From assembly GCF_000835495.1 (NCBI RefSeq), contig NW_015622544.1, positions 4,368,855-4,432,854 on the forward strand: DNA of 64,000 bases, read 5' to 3'. The notes under the pieces were generated by a model, which was not told where the DNA came from, ran no database searches, and saw only the letters and a list, made by a program, of their open reading frames with translations. Origin of the DNA: Cladophialophora immunda. Its lineage: Eukaryota > Ascomycota > Eurotiomycetes > Chaetothyriales > Herpotrichiellaceae. Positions within the stretch are counted from its first letter, which is position 1. Each line of letters begins with the position of its first letter. This document shows, piece after piece, positions 46,101 through 56,360 of the stretch. Both the position numbers and the translations under genes were made by a program.

Positions 46101-46659
46101 TGCGAACGATCGCGAGGTTTTCCGACATCTTCCTGCAGTGGGTATCAGCACCGCCGCCGTATCCCTATACGTTGAGTTTCCATGCAACCACTTCCAACGG
46201 TGGAAGGCTCGAAGCATGGAAACCAGAGCTCAATAGGTCAGAAACTCACTTGTAGTTGATGTAATGGCCTTTCTCCCAGTTCGTCATTTCGAACTGTATC
46301 CGGCTGTCAGGAATTTCGACGGAAGCAAGTGTGCCAGGTGTGACTTATTTTTGCTGAGCGGATCATCCGAGACCGTGGCATAACCCATTCTTGACATCCG
46401 CAAGGGCTGATTTGAACTGTTAGCGAGCTGTTGGTGCTTCCGGATCGAGGTGGATAGAGAACTAACAGAACCAACATTGGCTCCCTGATTTCGAGACACA
46501 TGTCAGCTACAGGTCATCGGCAAGAGCAACAAGTAAAGTGATATTTGAATCTTCTTGCAGCAACTGTGACGACTGCGCAATCACAAAGCAACGGTATGAT
46601 GCAAGCAGGCCACTTACCAGGCGGGAGGCCAGACGGCCCAAAGGCCGCGAGGACATCAT
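43179..46659 (-). CDS. ACO1: aconitate hydratase, mitochondrial
   Basis: 4Fe-4S enzyme that interconverts citrate and isocitrate in the TCA cycle. Eleven exons by eye: 46659..46618, 46484..46467, 46406..46345, 46303..46250, 46132..45534, 45482..45434, 45375..45356, 44931..44888, 44833..44512, 44422..44355 and 44285..43179, giving 794 residues with all phases consistent. Presequence [14 protein letters not shown]. Landmarks: [52 protein letters not shown], the spliced [50 protein letters not shown] with the first cluster cysteine, [10 protein letters not shown] with the other two, the swivel-domain [16 protein letters not shown]. Exons 2 (18 nt) and 7 (20 nt) are micro-exons; exon 2 could be skipped in phase. 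The exon 3 donor (GTCACA) is weak. Divergent from BUD20 across 1.1 kb. Confidence 0.95.
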
Positions 46660-47174
46660 GTTGGCGGCAACACTGGATCTCTAGCAAAAGGTGTAGAATC
46701 CCAAGCTCGGGGTAGAGCTGGACACAAGAACAAGAGAGAGTGGAGAGGTGGAAAGAATTGAAGAAGCTGTGAGGTGTGGACGGAGATGTGGAATGGGAGG
46801 AGTTGTTGCAAGCTCCTAGGGTGCAAAGGTGCAGCGCCAATCAGCCTCGGGCAAAGAGGGCAAAGCACGATAAGCCTGGGACGACGTCAACTGCGGAAAA
46901 CGTCAATGGCTGCAGCAACCACTTCTCCTCCTCATCTACGCAACGATCGATGAACTGCAGATATTTTTCTTGAAAAGGTTCCCAGAGTTCCAACAATATC
47001 CTAGCCCTGGATATATAGCATGCATCCACCAGACCGACCTTGGCCGCACAACAATTAGTCGCCTGAAGCATTCCGCAGCTCCTACCTAGGCAATGAGCTC
47101 CACCGCTACCCCATGCTCCGAGCAAATGCCTCAAGCCTGCAATTTTTCTTCTGGCCTGCAGACCGACCACCTAG

Positions 47175-47194
47175 CCAATCATGGCTGATGTAAT
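47175..47194 (+). promoter_or_regulatory. CCAAT-N12-AAT, CBC-HapX-like site
   Basis: CCAAT at 47175-47179, twelve bases, then AAT at 47192-47194. This matches the pattern CSAAT-N12-RWT reported for the CCAAT-binding complex plus the iron regulator HapX in Aspergillus. A chance match next to any CCAAT is about 1 in 16. Confidence 0.4.
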
Positions 47195-47424
47195 TACCTC
47201 GTCGCACCAGATGCCCGCAACCCCCCCTTCCAGATAGCAGCATTTTCTTTCCCATCCGGTGTGAAGAGTTCCATATGTGATCCAGAGCAGGCGGCAAGGT
47301 CTCCTCAACGTGATTGACCACCCTGTTCAGACTCCGCGCAGCTCAACTTGAGGTGACCGGAAGATCAAGGCATGCCAGGCCTTCCAGGCTGGTGCGGAGA
47401 ACCCAGGAGAAGACAACATAAGGT

Positions 47425-47444
47425 CCAATGCTGTGTCCAAGATT
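47425..47444 (+). promoter_or_regulatory. CCAAT-N12-ATT, CBC-HapX-like site
   Basis: CCAAT at 47425-47429, twelve bases, then ATT at 47442-47444; second match to CSAAT-N12-RWT in the same intergenic region. Confidence 0.4.
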
Positions 47445-47736
47445 TAGGGGCGGAGTGATTGGATGGATGAGCCAGTCCGGAAGAGCCCCGGCAGATGCCG
47501 CTTCCTTGGCCCAGTCGGCATCCCGCGCTTTTGCTGGCGGAGGCTTGGCACCCACAATGTTGGGCAGGCTCTTGCCGCAGAAGATTGTTCCGGCCCCTTC
47601 CAAAAATCATCGGCCCACAAACATTGCCATTCGCCCTTTGCGCCCCAAAAACAGCCTTGCGTCGCTATGACCTGATATTTTTCGCCGGCCAAAGACTCAA
47701 GCCGAAAGCCTTGCGGATATTGGCCCAGGAAACACC

Positions 47737-48190
47737 ATGGGCAGTATCAGACGCATCAAGACGAAACGTCGCACCCGGTCCGTTCAGCCGCTCTAGCAAA
47801 AGATGTCCTTCTAACCTTAGATGACAGCGATCTTGATCAAGTCAAAGCCGATCTGAAATCACCTAGACATCTTGCTCAACACAAAGGCCTCAAGGCCGCC
47901 GAGGATCTGCCCGGGCTGGGTGCCTTCTATTGTACCGAATGCGCCAAATATTTCTCAGACAGCCACAACCTGAACGAGCATAGAAGAGGGAAGAACCATA
48001 AGAGACGGTATTTGCGATCTTTCGACACTGTGGAGAGACCTGACCTTTGAATAGTGTTCGAATGCTCAAGGAAGAGGCACACACCCAGAGAGTTGCAGAT
48101 GCAGCCGTAGGCCTGGGAACAGACAAGCGTCGCCCCCGCTCCTCGGAAGATGGTCCGGACAGCGAGGCCATGAAAGATGTCGAGCATTGA
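47737..48190 (+). CDS. BUD20: Bud20-type C2H2 zinc-finger ribosome-export factor
   Basis: Small pre-60S shuttling factor (ZNF593 in animals), nucleus and cytoplasm. Exons 47737..47777, 47828..48007 and 48055..48190 give 118 residues. The N-terminus MGSIRRIKTKRRTRDLDQV is the family's basic nuclear/ribosome-binding start; the first intron (50 nt) ends at the ACAG of ATGACAG, because the earlier TTAG acceptor would give a stop. Then LPGLGAFYCTECAKYF and HNLNEHRRGKNHKRR form one C2H2 finger (C-x2-C-x12-H-x5-H), and intron 2 falls after KNHKRR as RRVRMLKEEAHTQR. The C-terminus is acidic (SSEDGPDSEAMKDVEH). Convergent with the carrier gene, 218 bp apart. Confidence 0.93.
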
Positions 48191-48408
48191 GGTCTGAACT
48201 GTGTTGCTCCATGCAGCATACATCACTCGGGAGTCTTCTCTCGTGGACGACCTGTTGACGGACTAGGCGCATGCAAACATGCAAACGCGAGTTTGCATGT
48301 GCGATACAGCAACGGCACGACTTTGGAAGGAGCCACCCCGCCTGAACAAGAATTTCAAGTCGGCCTCCCAGACCACACTTCGCTTCCTCGATCTATATCT
48401 TGGATCCA

Positions 48409-49362
48409 TCATTGATGGTCCCCTAAGAAGACCATGATCCTTTCGTATGCATACCACTATCGAAAGGTTAGTAGGAATGACGATGAAATCATACCGGCGC
48501 GGCCTACCTGGACTGCATTTACAATGAACGCCCTCAAACTACAGATGCCAACACCACGATAGAAGCCGCTCATTCCGGAGGTTTGCCAAATGTCCCGAGC
48601 AATGCTAAAAGTGGTCTTTGCCTGGTGAGCCGCCACACTGGCCCCAGGAAGAAGTCTTTGGCACTCTGCGGTCGGGGAAGGCTGCGTCTGAAGACGGGTC
48701 TTGATAACATCCAGGGGATAGATGGACACCCAGGTGATGACCCCGGCAATGCCGCCACTGATCAAAACTTCCGTAGCAGTAGGAGAAGTGAACGGATCGG
48801 CTTGTCTCGAAAGCAGCAGTCGCTTACTTAGCTCGTACGACCAAAAATACCAGCCGTATCCCACTGCATCTCGAACAGCAGTAATTGTGCCTCCGTAGTA
48901 GAGTCCTCGAAGCCCACCATACTTCCATATTTCCTTGAATACCCCATATGAAGATCCTTGTCCATCGACAATCAGTTGGGCTCTGCATTTGATGAGCTCT
49001 GACGGTGCAGAGACGACGAAGGTAGCAAGCCCTCCGATCGCACCTGCCGCCCAAATCTTGCTCAAGTCCACGCCAGCCAGCTTCGTGTAGTCGAATATGC
49101 TTGGGTCCATCAGCTTCAAGGAGCGGTTGAAGGTCATGAACAATATCGAGTTCAGTGCACCATAACCCAAGACGGGAGCAGCGGCTCCTCTGAACAACGC
49201 TGTAAACCGCCGAAGCTGGCGATCAGACTCGGGCTGCACAGTCGAATCCGCAAGAACACCGCTAGTGCCTGCTTGAGCGGCGACCTTCAGCACATCGAGG
49301 CGATTACCCACCAGTATCCCTAAGGCTCCAGAGATATAGCTGGCCCAGAAGTCGGCCGACAT
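48409..49362 (-). CDS. mitochondrial carrier family (SLC25) protein
   Basis: Inner-membrane solute carrier, 300 residues. Exons 49362..48508 and 48456..48409; splicing the 51-nt intron turns a dead end into NAVQWYAYERIMVFLG, the usual carrier C-terminus. Three ~100-residue repeats of two helices each: repeat 2 has SAPSELIKCRAQL and repeat 3 YPLDVIKTRLQ, matching the Px[DE]xx[KR] signature; repeat 1 has NRLDVLKVAAQ, in which the proline is Arg, which is unusual. The repeat-end motifs are seen as LFRGAAAPVLGYG, GLRGLYYGGTITAVRDAVG and GFYRGVGICSLRAFIVNA. The layout resembles the carnitine/basic amino-acid carrier branch, but substrate cannot be assigned. Divergent from RAD54 with 408 bp between starts. 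Confidence 0.9.
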
Positions 49363-49634
49363 CTTTTGACCGGAGCAGGGGATACAAAGGTATTTTTAAT
49401 GGATGGCGGACGACTCTCTGGGTTATATCATGTTTTGCTGACCGGGACCTGTAAATATACCACACTTCGTTCGCCTTGAGGCTCACACATTATATGGAGT
49501 GAAATACGTATCAGAGCTTTTGGCTAGCAGTCTATATCTTGCAGAATGTGTGCGCTGAGTCTTGTGGAGATGTACCCCTTTCGGCTCGCGGGCTGCTTGG
49601 GGCAGGCGCCAATGGCCGAGGGAAGCACGTGAAT

Positions 49635-49656
49635 ACGCGTCCGTCTAACGACGCGT
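49635..49656 (+). promoter_or_regulatory. paired ACGCGT (MluI cell-cycle box) sites
   Basis: ACGCGT at 49635-49640 and again at 49651-49656, 16 bp apart and 115-136 bp before the RAD54 start. In yeasts ACGCGT is the MBF-bound box of G1/S genes, including DNA repair and replication genes. The hexamer is palindromic, so the carrier gene on the other side could also be affected. Confidence 0.5.
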
Positions 49657-49770
49657 ACAGGCGTCATGCGGCCACTGCCACTATTATTGTAGACATCATG
49701 AAATGCTTGACAGGCCCAATTCAGTGAAACCTAGGGATCTACTGTTCTGCAGTATTCTGTCTCTGGAGCC

Positions 49771-52233
49771 ATGTATGTTTGTCCTGTCCTATAGCATGTT
49801 TGTTCTAACCTTTCCCACAGGATACGCACCAAGTCGATCTCGCTCGAGCAGGACAAGGAAAACATACCACCAACAAAAGCTGGCAGACTCAGTGCCAATT
49901 CGCCAGCAGCCCTCGACCGTCTCATCAAACCCTTCAAGTGTCCCGGTTCAGCCAACTCGCGCAAGTCCAATGGCGAACCAGCCAGAAAGAGAAGAAAAGT
50001 CAATTACGCTGAAGTGGACGGTGGGGGGGTAGACACCAGTGGTGGTTTCACACTCGATGAAGATGCTGCAGCCCTCAAAGACCGATTCCCAGTCTTCAAG
50101 GTCAAGGACAAAGAGTCGACATTTCGGGCTCGATTCTCCATCCCTTTGATCAACAAGAATGCTTTCGACCCGTCACGACCAGCGCCCAGTCTGGGAATGC
50201 GTCGAGGTAATGGTTTCGTCAACAAACCTCTACATGACCCCAGTGGAGAATTCGCAATCGTTCTATACGACCCGACGATAGATGAGAAGCCGGAGGAGAA
50301 GCCTCAAGATAAAAGGGACGAAGAGAGACCGAAGCTCGACACACCTCTTATGCACAAAAGCCTGGCGGAAATCCTTGGTATCAAGAAACAAGTCGAAGGC
50401 GAGAGACCCAAGGTGCCCGTGGTCATCGATCCAAGGCTAGCCAAAGTACTGCGGCCGCATCAAGTAGAAGGGGTCAAATTTCTGTACAGGTGCACGACAG
50501 GTCTTGTTGATGAGAAGGCTAAAGGCTGCATCATGGCTGATGAAATGGGCTTGGGAAAGACTCTGCAATGTATCACTCTCATGTGGACATTACTTAAGCA
50601 ATCTTCGGAGGCTGGCAAATCCACGATCCAGAAATGTGTCATTGCATGCCCCGCCAGTTTGGTCAAGAACTGGGCAAATGAGCTTGTCAAATGGCTTGGT
50701 GAAGGCGCTATCCACCCATTCGCCATTGATGGAAAGGCAAGTAAAGAAGAGCTCACGATGCAACTGAAACAATGGGCAATGGCCACCGGCAGAGGTATTG
50801 CGAGACCCGTCTTGATCGTGTCTTATGAATCTCTGAGGTTGAATATCGAAGAGCTCAAGGACGTCAAGATCGGGTTGATGCTGTGTGATGAAGGACACCG
50901 CTTGAAGAACGCCGAAAGCGAGACGTATATGGCGTTAACCGGACTGAATGTCGACCGACGGGTCATTCTGTCAGGGACACCTATCCAGAATGATCTCACT
51001 GAGTACTATGCCTTGCTGGACTTTGCGAACCCAGGTTACCTAGGGACCAAGGCAGACTTCCGGAAGAAGTTTGAACTGCCGATTCTTCGCGGTCGCGATG
51101 CTGCGGGATCAGACGCGGACAAGCAAAAGGGTGAAGAGGCCAATGCCGAGTTGGGGTCTCTGGTCAAGAAATTCATTATTCGAAGAACGAACGACATCCT
51201 CTCCAAATACTTACCTGTCAAGTATGAACATGTGGTGTTCTGCAATCTTGCGCCGTTCCAGAGGGATCTCTACAATCACTTCATTCAAAGTCCCGACATC
51301 AAGAGTTTGTTAAGAGGCAAGGGGAGCCAACCGCTGAAAGCAATTGGGATCCTCAAGAAGCTGTGCAATCATCCCGATCTTTTGGACCTTGAGAAAGACC
51401 TTCCAGGAAGTGAGAAGTTTTGGCCTGATGACTATGTCCCCAAAGAAGCCCGGGGTCGCGATCGCGATGTCAAATCGTGGCACTCTGGCAAATTTGCCGT
51501 CCTGGAGCGTATGCTGGCTCGGATCCGGCAAGACACAAACGACAAAATCGTGCTCATCAGCAACTATACTCAGACTTTGGATGTTTTTGAGAAGCTCTGC
51601 CGTGCGCGCAGTTACGGATGTCTTCGGCTTGACGGCACCATGAATGTCAACAAACGACAGAAACTCGTGGACAAGTTCAACGATCCCAACGGCGAAGAAT
51701 TTGTCTTTTTGTTGAGTAGTAAGGCAGGTGGCTGTGGCATCAACTTGATTGGTGCCAATCGTCTTGTCCTGTTCGATCCAGATTGGAATCCGGCTGCAGA
51801 CCAGCAGGCTCTTGCCCGGGTGTGGCGTGATGGTCAGAAGAAAGATTGCTTCGTGTACAGGTTCATGGGAACAGGCACAATCGAAGAAAAGATTTTCCAG
51901 CGCCAATCGCACAAGCAGGCTCTTTCGTCGACAGTGGTAGACTCGGCGGAAGATGTCGAGCGACATTTCACCCTCGACTCTCTTCGAGAGCTATTCCAGT
52001 TCAAACCGGATACCAAGAGCGATACCCATGACACGTTTAAATGCAAACGGTGCAAGCCTGATGGCACGCAACAAATCAAGGCGCCAGCTATGCTTTACGG
52101 TGACACGAGCTCTTGGAACCATTTCGTCAACTCCGGGGAGAAGGGACCACTCGGCAAGATCCAAGACCTCTTGCTTCGACAAGAGGCGTCGGAAGAGGCC
52201 GTGAGTGCTGTGTTCCAGTACATCAGTCACTAA
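49771..52233 (+). CDS. RAD54: DNA repair ATPase Rad54
   Basis: Swi2/Snf2-type translocase that acts with Rad51 in homologous recombination; nuclear. Proposed exons 49771..49772 and 49821..52233 give 804 residues starting MIRTKSISLEQDKENIPP; the ATG is itself split by a 48-nt intron (GTATGT, branch TTCTAAC, acceptor CCCACAG). The N-terminal part has RLIKPFKCPGS and RKRRKVNY (nuclear signal). Helicase motifs: LRPHQVEGVKFLY, motif I DEMGLGKT (K247), VIACPASLVKNWANE, motif II DEGH (357-360), LSGTPIQNDL, RRTNDILSKYLP, GKFAVLERML, VLISNYTQTLDVFE, LRLDGTMNVNKRQ, SSKAGGCGINLIGA and DWNPAADQQALARVWRDGQKK. The Rad54 C-terminus includes a zinc-like pair CKRCKPDG (first CxxC). Length matches other fungi. 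The start is the uncertain part; the body is secure. Confidence 0.93.
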
Positions 52234-52998
52234 GAATGCTTTGCAGACTCGTTAGAGCCAACTTTGGGACAGCGGAATGGATTGGCGGGAAACTAGGTGT
52301 CTGTCAGGCAGCACCATTTCCCTTGTTTAGGGGGGTAACGAGGAAAGCGTGCCATGATCAGCAATTGGCCCACTGGACAGTAGGCAGTATGTTTGAGCAA
52401 ATCAAGTCAGAACCTAATCGATAAACTATACTCTGTGCTTGGTCCTTTGCGGAAGAGACAGGTGCCCAATAGACAGGACGAATTAATGTCGAGACCTGCG
52501 TGACTTTTCTGAAAAGGACAGGCGGCAGTAGTAATGAATGAAGCTCAGGCGAATAAAGATGGCGCCGATGCAAACCCACGCCAACCGGTGAAAAGTAGCT
52601 CTGTAAGGCACAAGTCGCAAGGACATGTGTAGATGGATAGTACGGTCGTGTTGTGGCCAATCGAGTCGCTGTGGCGGAAAGAGGGAAAGTGAGTCGTGAC
52701 GGTGACGGTGACGGTGACAGCGAATCTCGAATCCCAACCTCGAATCTCGCCTGGACCCCTGGACCTGCACAACGACGCGTTTGTTCATCAACCCTGAAGT
52801 TCTCACTCTCGCCCAACCAACATCCCTGCAAAACTGTCAACGGCTGAGCAGCGTGTGCCAGTCCTCCTGGGATCAGAGTTTTGATCGCTGCCTCTGAAAT
52901 TGGACCGTTAATCCCCCAAACCTTGTGGCCACTTTGGGCGTATACCGAACATCCGATGATGGTCTTGAAAAGCCGCGTCGCTCAATCGATAGACCGCC
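52234..52998. other. RAD54 3' / VAC14 5' region
   Basis: 765 bp tandem-gene spacer, no coding frame supported. It holds a GTGACG repeat and, at about 52774, a single ACGCGT. Confidence 0.55.
52696..52719. repeat. GTGACG tandem repeat, 4 copies
   Basis: Three exact GTGACG units plus a fourth ending in A. Upstream of VAC14 by about 280 bp. Confidence 0.85.
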
Positions 52999-55900
52999 AT
53001 GGACCCCGCAGTTCAACGTCTGCTTAATGACAAGCTCTACGACAAAAGGAAGCAGGGGGCGCTCGAGTATGGCCCCTCCGCTGATCGAGACATTGGTGGC
53101 CATAACTGATCTTGACCAGGCTCGAGCGCTTCATCAGAGAGGCCAGTGCCGCCAAAGAATACGACAAGATCCGGAAGACGATTGATCAGCTGTGTCACGA
53201 CTATGCCTATGCCGTGCACCTTCCGCACGCCCGCAATGGAGGACTCATTGGTCTAGCGGCTGCTTCGATCGCCCTGGGCTCTGTATGTCTGGCCCCAGTG
53301 TCTTGCGTCGCGCGACACATACTGACAACTACCCGTCTCCAGGATGAGGTTGCGCGCTATCTGTCTGATATTGTCCCACCGGTTCTTGCGTGCTTTACCG
53401 ATCAAGATGCCCGCGTCCGCTATTATGCCTGCGAGGCCATGTACAACATTGCCAAAGTAGCCAAGGGAGAGATTCTGGTTTTCTTCAACGACATCTTTGA
53501 TGCATTATGCAAGGCATGGCTTGACGTCCTCCCGCTCTCATCGCTGCTAACCCAGTATCAAACAGCTTGCCGCCGACTCAGAGCTCTCGGTGAAGAACGG
53601 AGCCGAACTCCTCGACCGTCTGATCAAGGATATTGTTTCTGAGTCTGCAGCCTCCTACGTCTCCGTCCTCAATTTCAATGAAGACGGCGAGCAACTCGAG
53701 CCAGACAAGGACAGCGCCGATCTTCCCACAACTTTCTCCCTTGCAAAATTCATTCCCCTTCTTGAAGAGCGCATCCACGTTATCAACCCATTTACTCGCA
53801 CCTTTCTGGTTTCATGGCTGACGCTTCTTGATACCATTCCGGACTTGGAACTTGTACACTACTTGCCAGCTTTTCTTGGCGGCCTCTTCAAATTCCTCGG
53901 AGATCCGAATCGTGACGTGTATGTGGCTACGCAGGGGCTTCTTGAGCGCTTTCTCAGCGAAATCAAGAAAATCGCAAAGATCAAGCGCAGTATCGCTGAG
54001 AGTCGCCGAAGTCGAGCCGGCAACCGGAGACCTGGATCTGATACGGGCAGTGCCACGGCTCGGGGCAGTCAGTCAAATGAGAACGCCATCGAAGATTCAG
54101 AGTCTGGGACCGCCCAAGACGAACTCAACGAACTTGGGGAGCACGACGGTGATTGGATACCCGGACAAGACGTACAGGTGGATTATGCAGAAATCCTTGA
54201 CATCCTGCTAAAGTTTGTCGACGTCTCGTCCAGTAAGGAGACGGCGCCTCAGTTAAGACTTGAGGGGTTGTCAAAACAAAAGGAAGAAGAGATCGGGATC
54301 GTCGCCTTGCGATGGATTGACAGTTTCTTCGAGATTAGCCCAGAAGAGATTCTGCAGTTTGTGCCTCGCCTGTTGTCTCGTGTTCTGCCCGCCCTGTCGG
54401 CGCAGTCGGAGCAAGTCAGAACAACTGCCAGCAAGGTCAACAGGTCACTGATGGACTACATTGTCACTTTCCAGGATGAGGTGTCGACCGATGACCAGAG
54501 TGCACACGCATCCGGCACCCTAACCAGTGTAACAACGCGGGATGGAGAAGGGTCTGAGAAAAGACAATCCGGCGGGACTACCAAAAGTGTGCCTTCTCAA
54601 GCAGAGACCAAGACTGATACACCTCCAGAAGTCTCATCTGAGATAGAGCAGTCTCCCCCAGAGGTCACTCCCCGCTCTACCGCAGCGCCGTCACCGCAAC
54701 CCATGGCTGACCTCGACTATGCGGCAGCAGTGAATGCGTTGACGCTGCAATTCCTCAACGAACACGAAGAGACGCGTGTGGCGGCTTTGAGCTGGCTAAT
54801 CATGCTTCACAGAAAGGCGCCAAAGAAAGTCCTCGCCTTCAACGATGGAACCTTTCCAGCCCTGCTCAAAACGCTCTCCGACCCAGCTGAAGCGGTCGTG
54901 ACGCGCGATCTGCAACTTCTCTCCCAGATCTCCAAGAACAGCGAAGATGGATACTTTAAATCCTTCATGGTGGCTTTGCTGCAGCTCTTTTCCACAGACC
55001 GCAAGCTGCTGGAGATCCGTGGCAACTTGATTATTCGTCAACTGTGCATCAACCTCCAACCTGAGCGCATTTATAGGACGTTAGCAGACTGCATCGAAAA
55101 GGACGAAGACATAGAGTTCGCGAGCATCATGGTTCAGAATCTCAACAACAACCTCATCACGGCGCCTGAACTGGCCGAGCTGAGGAAAAGGCTTCGAAAC
55201 CCGGACAGCAAGGAGGGACAGATGTTCTTTGTGGCTCTGTTTCGCGCTTGGTGTCACAACGCTGTGGCTACGTTCTCGCTGTGCCTGTTGGCCCAAGCGT
55301 ATGAACAGGCTTACAATCTGCTACAGATATTTGCGGATTTGGAGATGACAGTCAACATGCTCATCCAGATCGACAAGCTAGTGCAGCTACTCGAAAGCCC
55401 GGTCTTCACCTGTAAGTTCTCTATACCCTTTTGCGCAACTACTTCTGGTTGAGCGTGGAGACTGAATGTTTGCGAAACGACAGATCTACGGCTCCAACTC
55501 CTCGAACCCGACCGCTATCCCTATCTTTACAAATGCCTTTACGGTCTCTTGATGTTACTTCCCCAGTCTTCCGCCTTCGGCGCTTTGAAAAATCGCCTCA
55601 ACAGTGTCTCTGCCATAGGGCTGTTGCACACACCGGCCTCGATGCCGACTTCAGCGAGGCCATCGTACGTTATATCTATACCATTGTTCCTTCAACACTT
55701 CCCATTCCCGCACTCTTCTTTCTCACGTGTGTGAACATTTACCTAACGTGATTTCACGTCCTTTTTAGAGTGGTCTCCGGAATGACGTCGTCCTCTCTGC
55801 CGCCCACAAGCGGCGGCGCCCTAAACAGCACCGTCACTTCTCGTCTCTCACGAACGCGTGATGCCACAGCCTCTATCGGCATAAACGAGATCAGATGGCC

Positions 55901-56360
55901 TGAACTTCTCGACAAGTTCAAACAAACTCAGGAACGTGCAAGACGCCGGAACGAGAGGCTTCTTCGGGGAGACCTCGACGCAGAAACCCCTAGTTCTGCA
56001 ATCCCGAGCGCAGTCGATGATGTCGGTCGGTCGAGTCGTGCGAGTCTAAGAGATGGCGGTATTGGCGGAGTAACAGATGGCGATGCATTCAGAACCGGGC
56101 ACAAACTACACACTGGACGGCCTTTGAGTGGTATCAGCGCAACTGGCACCGGCTCCGGGCTGGTCAAGGCGGGAAGTGGGTTGGCGGTAACCGGACCTGG
56201 CGGAGCGGGTGCTGCTGGCCCTGGAGCTCGAACCGCGGGCATCGGCGAAGATCGAGCTGGACCGCATAAGAGAGGTCATAGTCTCGCAGGGGGGTTTGGG
56301 AAGTTTGCCAGCGGGATCGCCAGGGCCGGGGGAAGCAAGGACAGGGAGAAGAAGAAGTAA
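52999..56360 (+). CDS. VAC14: Vac14, scaffold of the Fab1 PI(3,5)P2 complex
   Basis: HEAT-repeat scaffold that holds Fab1 kinase and Fig4 phosphatase on the vacuole and controls PI(3,5)P2. Exons 52999..53066, 53120..53282, 53343..53513, 53566..55411, 55484..55664 and 55769..56360 give 1,006 residues. Visible family motifs: MDPAVQRLLNDKLYDKRKQG, LELERFIREASAAKEYDKI, HARNGGLIGLAAASIALG, VLACFTDQDARVRYYACEAM, DIFDALCKLAADSELSVKNG, GAELLDRLIKDIV, then the Vac14 Fig4-binding C-terminal domain with LNEHEETRVAALSWLIMLH, NSEDGYFKSFMVALLQLF and LNSVSAIGLLH. Residues ~150-300 after the HEAT block and ~450-540 are Ser/Glu-rich linkers. Intron 3 uses a GC donor (GCATGG). The C-terminus is a Gly/Ala/Thr-rich low-complexity tail ending in KKK. 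Confidence 0.93.

Larger units (their letters stand above)
46660..47736. promoter_or_regulatory. divergent region ACO1 / BUD20
   Basis: 1,077 bp between opposing start codons. Contains several CCAAT boxes (46834, 47175, 47425, and one on the minus strand near 47456-47460), two of them in the CBC-HapX arrangement listed separately. No coding frame supported. Confidence 0.55.
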
